A stretch of 64,000 nucleotides of DNA from Coccinella septempunctata (GCF_907165205.1 NC_058189.1:58492270-58556269); one strand, 5' to 3'. Positions 1 through 12,717 are shown, counted from the first letter of the stretch. The notes: generated by a model not told the origin, from the sequence alone. Made by a program: numbers and translations.

Positions 1-539
1 GTTCATTACTATCGTAACAGAAAGAAATGTAAATAAGTGATAAGTCATCTCTTTTTCATTTTATTATAATATATTCAATATCTTGAGTCAATACGATGAA
101 GTTACCTCCGCAAGCACTCTGAACTTACTGCTGTAATTGTGGTCATTCCGATTTATTGTTTTCAATGATAAAACTTCGGAATTCCATAATGAATGAAGTA
201 TTTTATAAATGTATTTTAAAAAGATAAAATTCTTGAATTCATTTAATTATTGACAACAAAAGGCTGGATGGAAGATGGATTTTTTGTGTTTCATATGATA
301 GGAAAAAATCAGATTTTAATGACTCCAAAACGATTGAACGGATTTCACATTTCACCAACAATTATTCTAACCGATATTCGGTCCATAAACCTTTCTTGAA
401 AGTTCTTTAGCTCTCTTCTTGAGAGCTTCTAGCCTTGCAGATCCCTATAGAACTATAGGATATGAAGTAAAAGAGAAAAATATTAGGAATTTTTTATTAG
501 TCAATATTATCAAAGGAAGTTAAATAAATATTATCATTT
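1..539. other. AT-rich sequence with no recognised gene
   Basis: This is the 3' flank of the first gustatory receptor gene, which runs on the minus strand and stops at 540. I see no coding pattern, RNA gene or clear repeat here. Confidence 0.5.
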
Positions 540-3500
540 TTAGTCAATATTTTCATTCCAGAAGTCATTGAACTGAATTGCAACTAGAACATAGGTTATC
601 ACAAACCCAAGTATCTGAAAAAAAATTCAATTATCCTTTAGCTTGTGCATGCATAACTAAATTCCTCATCCATATCTTACACTTCCTACTACTACAGTTT
701 ACCAAAGACAAATGTCCTATCGCTATGAATAGAATGTTGGGTATTTCAAAATAATCAAGAGAAAACTATGAGAACTATCCATATGGATTGAAAATAAACC
801 GCATAATGGAAAATTTGGATCCAGAATCTTAAAAAGGAAGGAAATATTTAGAAATACAACGGATGAATTATTCAATAGTGGAGTACATCTGCTTCCAGTT
901 GGTTGTATTTGACAATGTTTTAAGTAGGTAATTCTCATATTTCGCTTTGTTCATTTCATTTAATTTCTTCAATTTCTTCTTTACATTTTATGTACCTAAG
1001 GCCCGGTACTTTCACTTGCGAATAACTAAATTTATTCGATAAATAAGTCTTATTCTTAGGATAAGTAAAAATGCAGTCTTTTCACTTTCAGATAGTGTTA
1101 TTCGTTGAATAAATCTGTCATTGACACTCGTCAATAAAATTTTATTTGTCATAGATCGAATGTCGGTACGTCATTATTGGTTGAATTTTTAAGATTCTGG
1201 ATGTATGGTTATTTTTTGTGTGATTTTCACGGAATATTTGCTTTCTAGTTGGAATTATAACAATTTCTACATTGAGGTCTCTTATTTTACATTAATCAGT
1301 GAAGAGTAGTATACCATGTTTTCACAGAATTGTTATTCGTCAAATAATTTCATCTGAAAGCACCGAAATAAGGTATCCTTCAGATAGGAAATTATTCGAC
1401 AGATACTTATTGACAGTGAATAAAATTTATTCGAAGGTGAAAGTACCGGGCCTAAGTTACAATAAATACTTACCGATGGGAGTAATTTAGTTCCAATGGC
1501 AAACATATCTGATGCTTTGCCCTGAGGTTTCAATAGTATCAGTTGCATTATTAACATTTCTACCTGGAAAAAAGTTTCTGATGAATCAAAACCATTGATC
1601 GGCTAGAACCCCGTTGGTTCTTGATGAAAGTTTTGGTGACAAATTCTGAAGTACCTACCTATATAGATTTGATCAAATGATTGGTTATGAACTGACAACT
1701 ATTGACTCTAAACATGAAATAACATATTTTACCTAAAGATATTGCAAAACTGATGAAAACAAATTCATATTTTTAGCATTCATAAAAAAATAGATATTTC
1801 AAATAGTCTCAGTATTTTTGTTAGATTCCGGTTTCCTTGAGAAATCAAAGAAATAGAAATTCTTTATTTTGAGTGCATATAAAAAAAATCTTTTTCTGTT
1901 ATATAACTACTATTACTTACTTTCATTGCTTCTTCATAGTCTAATTTACTTATTTTATATCTGAATAAATAGCGTAGTGTAGGTCCAGTCTGAAATGCAT
2001 ATTGTGTATAATAATGATAATCTCTTTAATCTCAGATAAATTTACAATAAGTATATAGAGAAGAACGGGTTAGAGAGACAAAGAAATTCAGCTGTTTGAT
2101 GTAAGGATTAAAAAAGTATGCTTCATTTCAGTGAAGATTGAAACAACTAAAAGCTTCTCAAAAGAAAAAAAAAATATGAGATATTCTCTAAGAAAAGGAC
2201 TGAACTAAGAGAACATTCAAAGTCTCAGTAAAGCTATAATATAACTTGGTGGATCTTCCACAAGTTCGTCTCAAGCATTCTACTCTTCGAGACATACTTT
2301 CGATAAGAAAATTTATGAAATATCAGTACATATTGACATATTGACAAATTCTCTCAAAAGAGAAGAATAAAGAGAAATTTATACTTGATTACTATCAATT
2401 GTTAAGCATTGTATATCAGTACCTGAAGAGAGATCCTTTGGACTCTTTCAAAAGGAACATTATTATTAGGAATCATAATTATCAATACTCATAATAGAAA
2501 ATGGTTGTAGTACTTTCTGTTTCCGTAGAAACTATAAACACTGATTTAAACTACTGTCAAGGCATTACTCAGGGGCTGATCATTCTTCAGACGTACAGAA
2601 ATAATTTCTTCAAAGTTAAAATGATCATTTCTTGTGTTTGTGGCATTATTCTTTGTGCAGGGTATACATATATACTGAAATATATCCCCAATCTTACCTG
2701 TCTGGTGAATTTTTCGTTGGTAGTCATTATATAATCCATCAGAACACAGCTCATCGAGCTCCCTAATGCTGTGTACAAAAATTCAAAAGTGATTCTTGTT
2801 TGGATTATTGTTATCGCCATATACGTATTCACTACTGTCATCAACGAAGTTGACGCAAGCCATATCAAAAATGAAGGGTTCAGGTAGTCGTTCAAGGAAC
2901 CATGCCACTTCAGCAGTTCCAGATAAAGATGCAGAATTTTTTTCAGTTCTAGTTGATGTAGAACCTTGTTATGTGTCTGCATACAACTAGTCATAGTTCT
3001 CGATAAATGTTTCGATATAGAGCGATAAACTTCCATCAAAATGAGGAATTTATACCTGATCGAAAGCAGAATAAAACTTTGATTAATAATGCTGAAATAG
3101 ATGCTGACAATCTGATATCGTTTCCAGGTGCCATCGTTGGATATATCTGTTGCTATGGCAGATATCACAGTAGCGAAATAAACTACCAAAATCAATCTCT
3201 TCTGCTTCTTCATCAGACTCTCTCCGAAGGAAGGGGAAATAATATTCGTTATGCCGTAAAATTTTCTATTCTCAAAAATATTAGCCAATGTGTTCAACTC
3301 GTCCAGCCTATTGTTGAAGTTCAGCGAACAGCATTTGCTCAGCAAATCAGCCACTACCACCACGCACACCCAGTTGATGGAAACTACGCATCTCGTGTTC
3401 ATTTCACTGCACTGATTCCAGCTTGTGAGAATGATCGTCAGAGTGGGCAACAGAGTGAACACGTTGGCGGCCACAATAAGAATCGACCAAAATTTCCATT

Positions 3501-3672
3501 TTTGGAAATAGGGTCTTCCATAGAAATTATCAAGTGTATGTCTGCAGTAACCCTCCAGTGGGTGTATGAGAAAGGCCATTTTCCTTGGGAAGTTCAAGTA
3601 GCATACGATGCAGTTCGCCGAAAATCGTAAGTTTTTGATAGGCAACAAACGTTTTTCAACTTGGGATTTCAT
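540..3672 (-). CDS. Gustatory receptor (insect chemoreceptor, 7TM), three exons, 379 aa
   Basis: Exons: 3672-2698 (325 codons), 1563-1474 (30 codons) and 614-540 (24 codons plus TAA); all junctions are phase 0 with GTAAG-type donors and pyrimidine-rich CAG acceptors. The ATG at 3672 is the first true ATG; the open frame reaches back to a GTG at 3687. Hydrophobic segments lie near residues 61-84, 95-113, 158-176, 186-216, 267-290, 297-315 and 350-370. The last exon gives TYVLVAIQF (362-370), the TYhhhhhQF signature that ends insect gustatory receptors. Such receptors are ligand-gated cation channels in taste neurons; the ligand cannot be read from sequence. Without the two small exons the protein would lack TM7 and read through into intron 1. 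The gene lies 472 bp downstream of a paralogue with the same exon plan. Splicing is inferred from sites and homology. Confidence 0.88.
999..1454. mobile_element. MITE with AGGCCCGGTACTTTCAC inverted termini
   Basis: The left end and the right end (read in reverse) both give AGGCCCGGTACTTTCAC, followed on each side by similar TTATTC-rich sequence. The element is about 456 bp, has no ORF, and sits inside intron 2 of the first gustatory receptor gene, close to the exon 2 donor at 1473. It is probably a non-autonomous DNA transposon; the family is unknown. Confidence 0.7.
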
Positions 3673-4144
3673 TGTTGAAAGAACCACAAGTTTTCGAATT
3701 GGAAATTTCTATCTTACGTCTTGCAGTGAAATAAAACCGATTGGCATTCACTCTGTCTTAGCTTTTCAACAAATTATCATTATATGAACTTATAGATAGA
3801 ATATTATATCAGAATTCGAACGCGTCAATTAACTTGATAGACACACAATATGGGTTTCGATCTAGGAAAATGATTTTATTGAATGACATGATTAAAATAT
3901 ACTCCAATTGTTGAGTGAAATCTAAATGAATTAACTGATATGGCAAGTGTTGAGTAATAACGAAAATGCTTCCAAAAATGGGATTATTCCATTGGAAACC
4001 TTTAAAATATTCGACAGTAGCAACAACCTAACAGAGCAATGTTAGGGCAGTGAATGAATCTAAATATGAATTATCCAATTTTGGGAACCCTGTCTGCAAC
4101 TTATCAGACAAGAAACGTGTCAAACGAGTGTAAATGGTGAAACA

Positions 4145-7100
4145 CTAATGAAGTGTTTCATTCCCGTGTGTTTGCCCTCCATGACCTCCAAGTTGGAATT
4201 GAATGGCTACCAAAACATAAGTGACTATTGATCCTGAAACCTGAAAATACTTGTATAATTTGATATCTCTGAACTTGCCAGAATTGCAGAATGTTACCGC
4301 AGACAAAAGTCCCATCCGAAAGAGAAACATATCACTCATTTTGACCGTCAAATTAGTCGTTGTTAGTGTACAAATCAGCATTTCAACCTGCAAAATTAGT
4401 TTGGTGCATTCTGTTTGGATGTAATAGGTTTTGAGCTAGGACAAAAGCGTAACTATGCATTTAAAATGTAAAAGCATGAATTTGATCATTATCTGATAAA
4501 TTTTTTTGGTTCATCATTGTCTAGCTGCAAACTATGACAAAACCAGCTTCATCAATTATTACCTAGCTACATGACGATACTCATCGATTTACACAATATA
4601 CAAGAAATAAATAAAATAAGCTAAACTTAACCACAGAGAATTGCTTGTGATGTGCTCAGTGCTTAAACTTTTCATGCGAAGCTCATCAGAGTGTTCTGAG
4701 CTCTATTTGTTCAGAAGAGTTTGCTAAATTTTCTGAAAAAGTTTTTATTTTTACCTTCTGACTTTCACTTGAATTCAGCTTGGTCACAGGAAACTTGAAT
4801 AGGAAGGAGAGAAGTCTATATTTCTGAAAAGTCAAACAAATTCTACTCAATGTCCTAGAATTTTGAAAAAATTCAATAAAATATATTCACATGTTGTTTA
4901 TAAACACCTTATTTTGGTATAGTGTATTTTCTATAAGGAGATGGTTCGGCACATTTTTTCTGTTTGTCTGTGGAGACTGGTAGGACAATTGATTTTGGTA
5001 TTATTGAGGTATTATAGATGCGCTGTAGAATCCAAATTATTATTTTTGGGGAGCCTGAATAGTTTTTCATAAAAAAAGATCTAACTCAAATTTTCTGTTC
5101 TACTTTTTTTTTCAACCCAGCGTGGTGTAAAAAATATGTTTACCTGAGTGCCAAAGCAAGAGAAAACATGCCTGTTTCACTGAGATTCTGAAATGGTATA
5201 ACTCACTATATTTCCAGCATTAAATACAAAATAAATTTCTATTACAATGAGTTAAGGCAAAGTTTGATGTAAGCCTATTTCTTTAATTTTTGGCCAATGA
5301 AATGAGACTTGCAATCAGAATAAAGCAATTATTCATAAGAAGTGTTAAAGCATCTAGTAGAGCTCCTGATGCCCACTTTGAACAGTTTTTGTAAAACTCG
5401 ATTCAATTAAAAGATATTTTAATTTGTTTTTTCTCTCGTATTCTTTCATTATTAAGCCCTATAGTTATATAGTTAATAGTTTTCAAGCGAATTTCAAGTA
5501 ACGAAGTGAATTTTAGCACTTTTTTAATTAAGAAAAAAAGGTAATAATTAATTCCTATTACATTGAGTCAAGACCTTTTTTACAAAAATGCTGAAATTTA
5601 ATTCATAACTTGAAATTAATTTGAAAATATTGATTTCACAACGTTGGGGTTCAATAATAAAAGGAAACGAAACAAAATAACAATTTTAAAATATCGTTTC
5701 ATTGAATAAAGTTTCACAAATGATGTTTAAATTGGACACCATGAGTTCTGATACATGCTCTATAGTCTACACTTTCTAATGAATTATAGCTTAATTGCAT
5801 ATCAACAATTTTAAAATGAGTATCGTTTCATTGAATTAAATTTCACAAAAGATGCTCTAAGAGGCCACCATGAGCTTCAGTACATGCTCTATACCTTCTT
5901 ATAGATGATTGCTTTATTTTACTTGCATTTCTCATTTTAGCTACTAAAAATTTTAGAAACAGTGTTTACATTAGACCAAAGATTATAGAGAACTACTCTA
6001 TTATCTTTGCATTAAACTAGGCCTCAACTGATTTCATTAGGAATTTATTTCGTGTATTAAATGCTGAAAATACAGGGAGTTATACCATTTCGGAATCCCA
6101 ATGAAACAGGCATGTTTTTTCTTGCATTGTTTCTCAGGTAACCATATTATTTTTTACACCACTCTAGGTTGAACTTATGAAAAAAAAATAAGCAAAACGG
6201 AAAAGTTGAGTTAGATCTTTTTTCATGAAGAACTATTCATGCGCCTCAAAAATGAATGAATTACATTCGATAGATCATCTATCCAGGAATACTATACAAA
6301 ATACAGTTTGAAAAAATTCATTTGAAGTCTTGCCTGCAAAACGAGTGGCGAAGAGTGTAATTCTCTTGAATTTTCTAAAATCTCCAATATCTCGAAAACC
6401 AAGGCACTTTTACTAAACGTAAAATATATTTTTCTAAACCGCCGTAGACTCCTCTACCCGCAGGCTCCATATTATCCATTCATTCATTCATTCATGGCGT
6501 AATGAATGGATAATATGAAGCCTGCACTGTAGAATACTTCGAATTATCTCCTCATTCATTTGGTTCTGAAATAAATGATTTTTTCACTCCCAGTATTCAA
6601 AAAATATCAGTAGTAATTTTTCTTCTTATCTCTATTTTTTTAGGTCTCTCGGAAATAGGTCTGTGAAACATTACCTCATCATCTGTGAAACTGTGAGACT
6701 TTCATATTACAAAAATGTTATTTTCCTGAAATACTTACTTCACTTATCAAATTTTCAATATTCCCCACAAAAATACCAAGAAAGAAGAACTCGGCAACTG
6801 TCGTCACTAGAAGAGTAGTAAAAAGACCCTGATTAGTCTTGAACTCGAACAATCTGTAGGTGATCGTGACGTAAATTTCCGAAATCAATTGAAAAATGGT
6901 CACCATCACTAATATCAAGCCTGATGGATTGAGCAGAGCCGAAAAATCTTCACTGATCTTCTTCAATTCCATATACGCATGAATCGTCCTTTGCAACTTA
7001 TCCTCCAACGTTAATGGATGTTTTTTTGATATTTTACAATTGTATGGCAGGTTTAGTTCTACGAGTTTCCTCTTCATCTGATCCACCAACGATAATCTTA

Positions 7101-7848
7101 AACTCTCGAAAATCTTGTTCATTATAGTGACTTCCATATTGGCGTACATGACAAGGAAATATTGAAATGTGTGTCCAGCTGGAGTGCTGAATATTTCGAA
7201 TGTGGTCTGAAATGGTGTACAGGTAGATTGCAGAAAAATGGTACTGGCTAATAGGAGAAAGGAGCCGTATGTGCAAAAATTCCTGGCCAAATACATTTCC
7301 CTCATATTTCTCGAAGGAATGTTCAATTCGTAGAATTTGGCATTGGTCAATATTCCACTCATTCTATTGATCGTATCCACTCTGGCAGATTGACTAAACA
7401 CTGCTGCAACCAAGGCTATCTCGATTCCGATGGCAACGATAAAATCCTGCATCTCCAACACGAAAATAGCTTCGGTATGTTCAGAATTCTGGATTATTTC
7501 TATCCAGGCTACTGTTTCAATTACGAGGAGTGATATCAACACTAAATTTGATACGATGTTTAATACAGTCAACATATAAAATTCGCTGGTGCCGAAATAA
7601 TTTTTTGTTCCATGGCGACATCTACCTTTTACTCCGAAGACGGCGAAAACGAGAGATAAGAGGCCGCTGTTGAAGCAGACCAAACATAATTCAGGATTTG
7701 GTTTCGATTTGTACGACTTTTTGAACAGTTTTAGTTCCCTTGGAAAAAAGTTAGGATTCATATTGGTAGATATTCCCCGTTTGATTTCAATTTGAGTATA
7801 ATTGGGTATGAAATGACCTATCTTGTCTTCTTGTAGATATTCTATCAT
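4145..7848 (-). CDS. Gustatory receptor (insect chemoreceptor, 7TM), three exons, 431 aa
   Basis: Exons: 7848-6739 (370 codons, starting at a true ATG), 4387-4298 (30 codons) and 4240-4145 (31 codons plus TAG), all phase 0. Donors are GTAAGT at 6738 and GTAACA at 4297; acceptors are TTTTGCAG and TATTTTCAG. Intron 1 is about 2.35 kb and intron 2 only 57 bp, short enough to read through as one open frame. The long exon carries six hydrophobic segments; the small exons give a DMF-like motif and then TYVLVAIQF (407-415), the family signature. Exon 2 has the same 90-nt length as in the downstream paralogue and aligns with it (VEMLI at the start, SDMF in the middle, LLSA/LLPS at the end). The role is chemosensory, in gustatory neuron membranes; the ligand is unknown. 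The N-terminus, about 45 residues longer than the paralogue's, could be trimmed to a later Met. Confidence 0.88.
5041..6250. repeat. Foldback element: ~165-bp inverted arms around an ~870-bp core
   Basis: The left arm (5041-5204) and right arm (6077-6250) are imperfect reverse complements. Paired landmarks include AAAGATCTAACTCAA with TTGAGTTAGATCTTT, and GGTATAACTC with GAGTTATACC. It lies in intron 1 of the upstream gustatory receptor gene and has no coding capacity. It is a foldback-type non-autonomous element or an inverted duplication; no target duplication was identified. Confidence 0.75.
5681..5893. repeat. Two-copy direct repeat, ~125-bp period, inside the foldback core
   Basis: Copies start at 5681 and 5806. 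Both run from CAATTTTAAAAT through TATCGTTTCATTGAAT and a CACCATGAG block to TACATGCTCTATA, with scattered differences. No coding sense is visible. Confidence 0.7.
6461..6524. repeat. Short hairpin with a CATT microsatellite at its tip
   Basis: ATATTATCCATTCATT on the left pairs with AATGAATGGATAATAT on the right, extended by GGCT/AGCC. The loop holds a short (CATT)n run. It is in intron 1 of the upstream gustatory receptor gene. A small palindromic insertion or microsatellite-derived hairpin is likely. Confidence 0.6.
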
Positions 7849-8092
7849 TATGAATTTTTCTGTTCAATTAGAAGTATCATTAGTATATCCGAACCTGAAA
7901 TTTAATTATGAGTGTCTAATATTTCATGATAAATACTCATTGATTTCCAGTTGATGAACCTGGTTCGTTTTGTTAATCATGTTGCGATGTGGTTGGCTCG
8001 TAACACTTTCTGAGAGTTTTCAACCCCTGTTATATTTTTTGTCAGACAAAATGATTCACAATCAGCATTGCCTAGGCTTTCATACGAGAACC

Positions 8093-9402
8093 AAAGATTA
8101 TAGAGTAGATAGCTACTAAAGTGATATGAGCGCCATCTGTGTTTCAAATGTGTTCTGTTTAAAATATCGATTCGAGGGCCATTTGAAGAAACATATGAAA
8201 TTCTGTAAGATTTCAGATGGCCATTTTGATCAAAGACGTTTTGTTCATCTAGCTCGATCTAGTTGTTGATTATTGATTGTTTTTCTCTACTTTCTTGGTG
8301 AAAACCTCAAAAATCTCGTTCGAAAATTATTGCATGCTGAGGAACTGTGGATCAAATAAAATGGATTTTACAAAATTAAATTTTTGACTTTACTAAGGAA
8401 ACTGGAAATGTAAGTATTGAAACTGGTAATATGTGACATGTGATTGGATAAAATTTTAAGGGCGTAAAGGCCTCCAAACACTACTGACTACACCATGTGC
8501 AGTCAACATTTTACTGCAACTTAATTCAGAACTGTTTCTTGCACGTAAATTGTCGCATGCAGGAAGCATCCCTTGCAAGAATTCTAAGATTCTCAATTGC
8601 TACTCCTTCAATATATTCAGAAATGCAAAGGTTTCATTGTTTTCGTTTTGTGAATAGAGTAACTATGAATTGTGCTGTGCTGTGATTGTTTTGTTTATTC
8701 ATAAATCAATTTGTCCTAAAAAGACCAATATCATAAAGGAATCATAAGAGAAGCATAAAGAAACTATACTGACAGGCTAACATACATGTCTTGCAGGTAC
8801 CGCTGTAAGGTTTTTTTTTAATTGTGGTTCTGAAAATTCTGTAAATAATATGTAATTAACTGAAATTATATGCTATGATTGTATATCGAATATTGGTTCA
8901 TATCAATTGTACAAATCCAAGTAAGTGAACTAAGTTCATCAATTCAAAACAATTTATTGCACAGAAATAACACTTTTGACGTATAGCAGATCACCATCCT
9001 AGTCCTAGTCAAAGCTCTATTCGTTGTCCATTAATTCAAATTTTTGTAAATTTTTCATAAATTACGAATAAAAATATAGCACATCCGACAGCGTATTTCA
9101 TTGTCAATTGATTCCAAACCAGTTCATATGAAAACTTCGATTCTGATCACAAAACAAAACCATACTTTTGTTTTGTCGCTCAAGATGTTTGTTTTCTGTT
9201 CTCAACAAAGTCGATATTGAGATTGAATACAAGAAAGGGAATAAGAATTTCGCGCTCCTCAATTATAAAACAGAAAACTGCTATTTAACAGTTTTTCTGT
9301 ATTGACAGTACGTTTTCAGCGCCATCTCCTTGTCAAATGTATTTTCACTGATCAAAATGTAGTCGGTTTTTAGTACTAGAGATTTTATTCTATAATCTAT
9401 GA
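8093..9402. mobile_element. Non-autonomous DNA element, AGATTATAGAGTAGA-type termini (long copy)
   Basis: The ends are inverted copies: AGATTATAGAGTAGAT on the left, and AGATTATAGAATA when the right end is read in reverse. Just inside each end is the block GCGCCATCT, in opposite orientation. A second, shorter copy lies at 40955-41710 and matches this one at both ends, but lacks roughly 550 bp of the interior. No transposase frame is visible, so it is presumably mobilised in trans. Confidence 0.7.
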
Positions 9403-10744
9403 CCTGATTATCAAATCGAATTGGAACATTTCGAATTTTTAGCTCATAAATGGCCTCTTGGCTTCTCTCTCTATAAGAACCAGGGTATTCTATTACTGTC
9501 TTGGAGTACAACGGGTTATTTTTCAGATTTCAGAAAACAGAAGTTGTGTGTGTTGATGGCTCAATTGAGAAATGAACTCTTGTGAGCTGACAAAGTGAAC
9601 TGAAAAATGGAATAACAAAAAATTCGAATTCACGAAAGTAATAGGTAATTAAAGGAATCTGGGTGTTGCATTACTGTCTCAGAATTTGGAAATTCATACG
9701 AATTATTGTGTAGAATCCAGGAGGATTCCGGTTTGGAGGATATTAGCGGCGTCAAATTTGATTATGTCCCATTATTTGTAATGATTTGGACGACACTGTG
9801 TTTCCGAGAAAGTGTAATATATTGAGATGAAAAAAAGGATGAAATCTATTGTCTCCTAATGTTGTTGCCTCCGATAAAAAAAGTTCCAAATGTGTTCACG
9901 AGAAGATCACCTACGTGATGAGTCTAAAAGTCTTTTGATGCGTCCGAAAATAATTGGAATCATGCGAAATTTTATGACTCCTCAACAACAACTTTTGAGC
10001 ACCGGATTGAAGGATAATTAAATTTTTTTGTTGTTGCGGTAATGAGAACACTTTCCAACGAAAACTCCGACTCTCTTCATTCAACGACAGATGGTAGATA
10101 TGTACGCTGGTCGTGATTTGCATCAGTCCACAGTTAATCCCGAAGAGATATGTGATAATAATATAACAATCAGACAGATAATGTATGGCCTACAATAAGA
10201 AAGCGAATTCTGATCGGCCATAATGGAAACTATTCATGCGATTTACAAGAATCGATGAAAAATTACCGGAGTAATTGTGCATGATTTGAGATTCTCGCTT
10301 TCGGTGTAATTACCCGCTGTCCTGTGTTTAGTTTTCGAAGTATCAGGAATTATTTATGATATTTTTATGATGATGAAGGCCTGCGGAATGTCAATCATTG
10401 GATAAGCTTCTTATTTGTTTAGTTTTTGTTTACACGATTGTATCGTTAGATACACTGATGACTTACGTTTATTGTTACTTATTGTGTATGCGTAGGTGTA
10501 CATTTTTTAGAACACAGAAATGTTAAATTTTGGTTTGAAATTTTTCATGGAAACTCAATAATGTGAAGTGAAATTAATTATGAATATAAATATTCCGTTT
10601 TTTGAGCGTTATAATCTATACCTATATATTACATGAATATCATATTCTAAAAATATCTTCACCAGTCAATATGGATAAAGGAAAAAGCGGTTAACATTTG
10701 GTTCATTATTTCTCAACCAGTCTTTTCTATGCTCTATATTTCTA
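9403..10744. other. Non-coding sequence, nothing recognised
   Basis: Only short open frames without recognisable domains occur here, and no repeat family is evident by eye. There is no sign of an exon with convincing splice sites. Confidence 0.4.
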
Positions 10745-11333
10745 CTTTAACAAATGGTTCCACAGGAGATTCTTGAGCTCAAAAGAAACACTTTTTTGTT
10801 AACCATTCGTTTTCGATTTGGCCTAGATACATAGCCATTTAACCATTTCGTGTTTTCATGAGCTATGCCACCCTTGGAAAAATGAAATTCTCTTGAGAAA
10901 ACAAGCCTAATCTATGACACCACACATCTATGTATCTTAAACAGAGTCGCATTCTGCCAAGGAATCCAATTTTTCGAATTATACAAGTTATTTTTATTAT
11001 TGAATATCAAATCACTAGAAATTTTTGAGAACTTGTGGCAAGGCAACTGTATTCTGACATAGATAAGCACAGGTAGTCAGTTCTAGAATTGAAAACCTCT
11101 GTCACCATGTTTATACAGAGTAAGTCTTCGACTCGTCTTTCGACTTAAGATCCCCACAGATGTGTAGTACCATAGATTCAGCTTATTATTCTGAAGGAAC
11201 TTTTGTTTTTCCAGGTGTGAAGCAGCTCATTATGAAAACTTAAAATGGCAAAAAGGTTATAGAAAGAAGGTGTTTCTATTGACCTAAAGAATCTACTGTT
11301 GAAATATTTGTACGAGTCAAAGATTCACCCTGT
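10745..11333. mobile_element. Composite of two partial copies of the ~694-bp ACAGGGTGAG repeat
   Basis: From about 10745 to 10990 the sequence is the reverse complement of the right half of the repeat (rightmost block GATTCTTGAGCTCAAAAGAAACAC, then a GGTGGCA block). From 11115 to 11333 it is a forward, internally deleted copy that begins ACAGAGTAAGTCTTCGACTCG and ends CACCCTGT. Full-length relatives are at 47136-47826 and at 48571-54658 (interrupted). Confidence 0.65.
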
Positions 11334-11678
11334 ATATTGAAGGAGTATTAGTTATTTATTATATTATTTATAGTACGTCTACTAGATATATGCCATTCGT
11401 ATGAAGACCAAAACTGACGTTTATTGATTTTTTCAGTAACATATTGATATACCAATGTTCCATCATCAGTGATATCTTCCTTTTGAACTAGTGAACAAGT
11501 GAACTAAGCTATATTTCAATATCGACTTCGCTAATTAACAGACTGTAGTATCGGGAGAAAGAAGTGAACTAGTTTTTGGTATCTACCAAGAAAAAAGCTT
11601 ATGGGACCTCAAAAATTCGTATAAAATAGTTTAAATAATTTTCACACCAATTTTTGATGTTGTCGCTCTGACCACCCT

Positions 11679-12320
11679 GTACCGGTTGGGCAAAAATCGT
11701 TGCCTACTGAGGGGATCTCGAGAACTATAGCAGCTAGAAGAAAACGGATGACAAATTCTCTAGCTCTGTTTTCATGACTAATCCAAATCTGAAAAAAAAA
11801 TCGATCTATCAGTTTTAGATTTCGAGTTATAAGAAAAAATTGAGATTTTGACGATTCCGAAAAGTTCTCATAACTTTTTTGTCTTTGAAGTTACAGATCT
11901 GAAACTTGAACCTTCTTAGGCGCTTTTATACGTAGAATCTACTGATAAAAGATTTTTTTCCAGTTCAAGAATAACAAATTCAATAAAAGTTTGCATTTAA
12001 AAAAAATGAAAGTTCACCTAATGATTCGAAATGAAACAATATTTTGAGCTCATCAGTGGATTCTGCGTAAAAAAGTGCCTGTAGAAGGTTCAAGTTTGAG
12101 ATCTGTAACTTCAAAGACAAAAAAGTTATGAGAACTTTTCGGAATCGTCAAAATCTCAATTTTTTCTTATAACTCGAAATCTAAAACTGATAGATCGATT
12201 TTTTTTTCAGATTTGGATTAGTCATGAAAACAGAGCTAGAGAATTTGTCATCCGTTTTCTTCTAGCTGCTATAGTTCTCGAGATCCTCTCAGTAGACAAC
12301 GAATTTTGCCCACCCTGTAC
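11679..12320. repeat. Large near-perfect palindrome (foldback), 268-bp arms, 105-bp loop
   Basis: The left arm (11679-11946) and right arm (12052-12320) are reverse complements with few mismatches. Examples are CTCGAGAACTATAGCAGC with its complement, and TCATAACTTTTTTGTC with GACAAAAAAGTTATGA. The right end reads CACCCTGTAC; the left end is slightly degraded. There is no ORF. The high arm identity implies a recent insertion or ongoing arm homogenisation. Confidence 0.85.
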
Positions 12321-12717
12321 ATCAATTCTTTTTCCAGTAGAACTGCTCACAAACTCAGTGGCTTTTCGAATCGTTAACAAAGCAAAACCGAGAGCAGTGA
12401 ATAGTGAAATAATGCGTATCTAAATATGGTATTTTAAATTCGAGCGATTTGAATATAACCACTTATCCTTTCCCAACGTCCAAGCAACCTTAGCACTGAC
12501 ATTGCCACCATAATTAGCTGACAGTGAATGAAATGAGACACAAAAATTACTCGAGGAACAATTGGATAACTTTCTATGTCATAATGTTATGGTGGCATTA
12601 GCTGAAAGAGAGGAATTTCTTCAATTTCCTCCGGAATTATTGTTTTTGTGTCCATCCATGTGTAACTCGGGCTGACTTTGTCATCTTATCATAGCCCCAC
12701 TAGTTTCATATGAAATT

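Noticed and set aside
2501..2697. Extension of the receptor frame to 2587 (ending in LFLYV)
   Set aside because: A GTAAGAT donor follows codon 325, and the conserved downstream exons complete the family signature; the extension is intron.
3007..3630. 207-codon plus-strand open frame
   Set aside because: It lies opposite the first exon of the gustatory receptor and has no domain of its own.
9281..9511. 76-codon minus-strand frame
   Set aside because: Most of it falls in the right end of the inverted-repeat element at 8093-9402, and the related copy does not conserve the frame.
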